This document shows, piece by piece, positions 6,339-7,000 of a stretch of DNA of 7,000 nucleotides. Under the pieces are notes generated by a model that was not told where the DNA came from, made no database searches, and saw nothing but the letters and a program-made list of their open reading frames with translations. Every line of letters begins with the position of its first letter. The stretch's first letter is position 1. A program made the position numbers and the translations under genes. The stretch is from Trueperaceae bacterium (lineage in GTDB: Bacteria > Deinococcota > Deinococci > Deinococcales > Trueperaceae), in NCBI GenBank assembly GCA_029210865.1, contig JARGGE010000141.1:1-7000 (forward strand), in the 5' to 3' direction.

Positions 6339-7000
6339 TCAGTTGGCGACGGAGACGTCGAGCAGGTCGTGGCGATCGTCGGCCGGGGCGACGAAGCCCT
6401 GCACGCGGTCGGCGACGCCCCAAAGGTTCTGGTGCTGGTACAGCGGCAGGTCGATCAGCAGTTCGTGCGCCAACTGGGCAACCTGCTGCAGGGCTTCCTC
6501 ACGAACGTCCTGGTCGTAGGTGCCGCGCTGCTCCTCGAGCAGGCGGTCGACCTCCTCGTTCGAGAAGCACGGGTTCCAGAACTGGCCGGTACGGTAGAGC
6601 AGGTACGCCGTGTTGTCGAAGTCCAGGGTCCAGCCGCCCCAACCGCTGTAGTAGAGGCCGCCGACGCGGTTCTCTGGGACCATGTCGTTGTAGTACGTGT
6701 TCGTCTCGTGCGTCACGAGGTTCGGTTCCAGGTCGACCGCCTCGAGCATCGAGGCCACGGCCTGGGCGACCTCGCGGAAGATCGCGTCGGACCCGATGAA
6801 GTCGATCTGGACGCTCGTGCCCGCCGCGACACCGGCCTCGGCCAGCAGCTGTTTGGCGAGCTCGGGATCGTACGCGTACGGCTGGAGGTCGGGGTCGAAG
6901 CCGAACGACATGGCCGACTGGAAGCTGGCGATCGGGGTGCCGTACCCCTCGAGGATCACGTCGATGATGCCTTCGCGGTCGACGGCGTGCGCGATCGCCT
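6339..7000 (-). CDS. ABC transporter solute-binding protein, family 5 (SBP_bac_5), C-terminal part; 5' end beyond window
   Basis: This is the C-terminal 219 residues of an extracytoplasmic binding protein that captures peptides or similar solutes for the permease pair downstream. The frame stays open to the window edge. It begins with AIAHAVDREGIIDVILEGYG, matching the family pattern of an Ala-rich helix, DRE, then a hydrophobic stretch and GYG. This is followed by YDPELAKQLLAEAG (the usual 'YDPEKAKQLLAEAG' block), a YSGWGGWTLDFDN segment, FSNEEVDRLLEEQR, and a closing LIDLPLYQHQNLWGV with the typical final lobe. The stop TGA is at 6341-6339. The signal peptide and lipobox, if any, lie outside the window. 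It is the first visible gene of the operon, so the promoter should be further right. Ligand identity is not readable from this part. Confidence 0.95.
   Translation of the reverse strand, partial: AIAHAVDREGIIDVILEGYGTPIASFQSAMSFGFDPDLQPYAYDPELAKQLLAEAGVAAGTSVQIDFIGSDAIFREVAQAVASMLEAVDLEPNLVTHETNTYYNDMVPENRVGGLYYSGWGGWTLDFDNTAYLLYRTGQFWNPCFSNEEVDRLLEEQRGTYDQDVREEALQQVAQLAHELLIDLPLYQHQNLWGVADRVQGFVAPADDRHDLLDVSVAN

Noticed and set aside
5344..6423. A 359-codon minus-strand frame overlapping the DppB-type permease
   Set aside because: It is a frame-shifted shadow of the permease gene with Arg/Pro-rich sequence. The permease frame matches its family from end to end.

Overview
The window is very GC-rich (by eye about 70%) and densely coding. 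GTG starts are common and the intergenic gaps are very short (17 to 37 bases). This points to a high-GC bacterium such as an actinobacterium, a Chloroflexota/Thermomicrobia-like organism or a Trueperaceae-like deinococcote. Nothing in the sequence decides between these, and the lineage is inference from base composition and gene style only.

The layout is two convergent gene clusters, both for importing peptides or similar small solutes by ABC transport. On the plus strand (1-1173) lie the 3' end of a DppB/OppB-type permease and a DppC/OppC-type permease, overlapping by 8 bases. The DppC-type gene is split by an apparent one-base deletion near 707. The part of the DppB-type gene at the window edge also fails to show the expected EAA loop in frame. 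This cluster is therefore either decaying or affected by sequence errors.

On the minus strand, read from right to left, is an intact operon. It contains the C-terminal part of a family 5 (SBP_bac_5) solute-binding protein (6339-7000), a DppB-type permease (5385-6308), a DppC-type permease (4526-5347) and a 1112-residue protein (1191-4529). The last of these ends in a zinc carboxypeptidase (M14) domain. Its GTG start overlaps the permease stop codon in a GTGA junction, so it is probably translationally coupled to the transporter.

The two clusters end 17 bases apart, and a perfect 6-bp GC hairpin fills most of that gap. No ATPase (DppD/DppF-type) gene is in the window.

Taken together, the minus-strand operon looks like a binding protein plus permease pair that brings in a peptide-like substrate, with an M14-family enzyme made in proportion. 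The roughly 770 residues before the M14 domain match no family I recognise and are the most interesting unexplained part of the window. No RNA genes, mobile elements or CRISPR arrays were seen, and no stretch over 300 bases lacks a gene.
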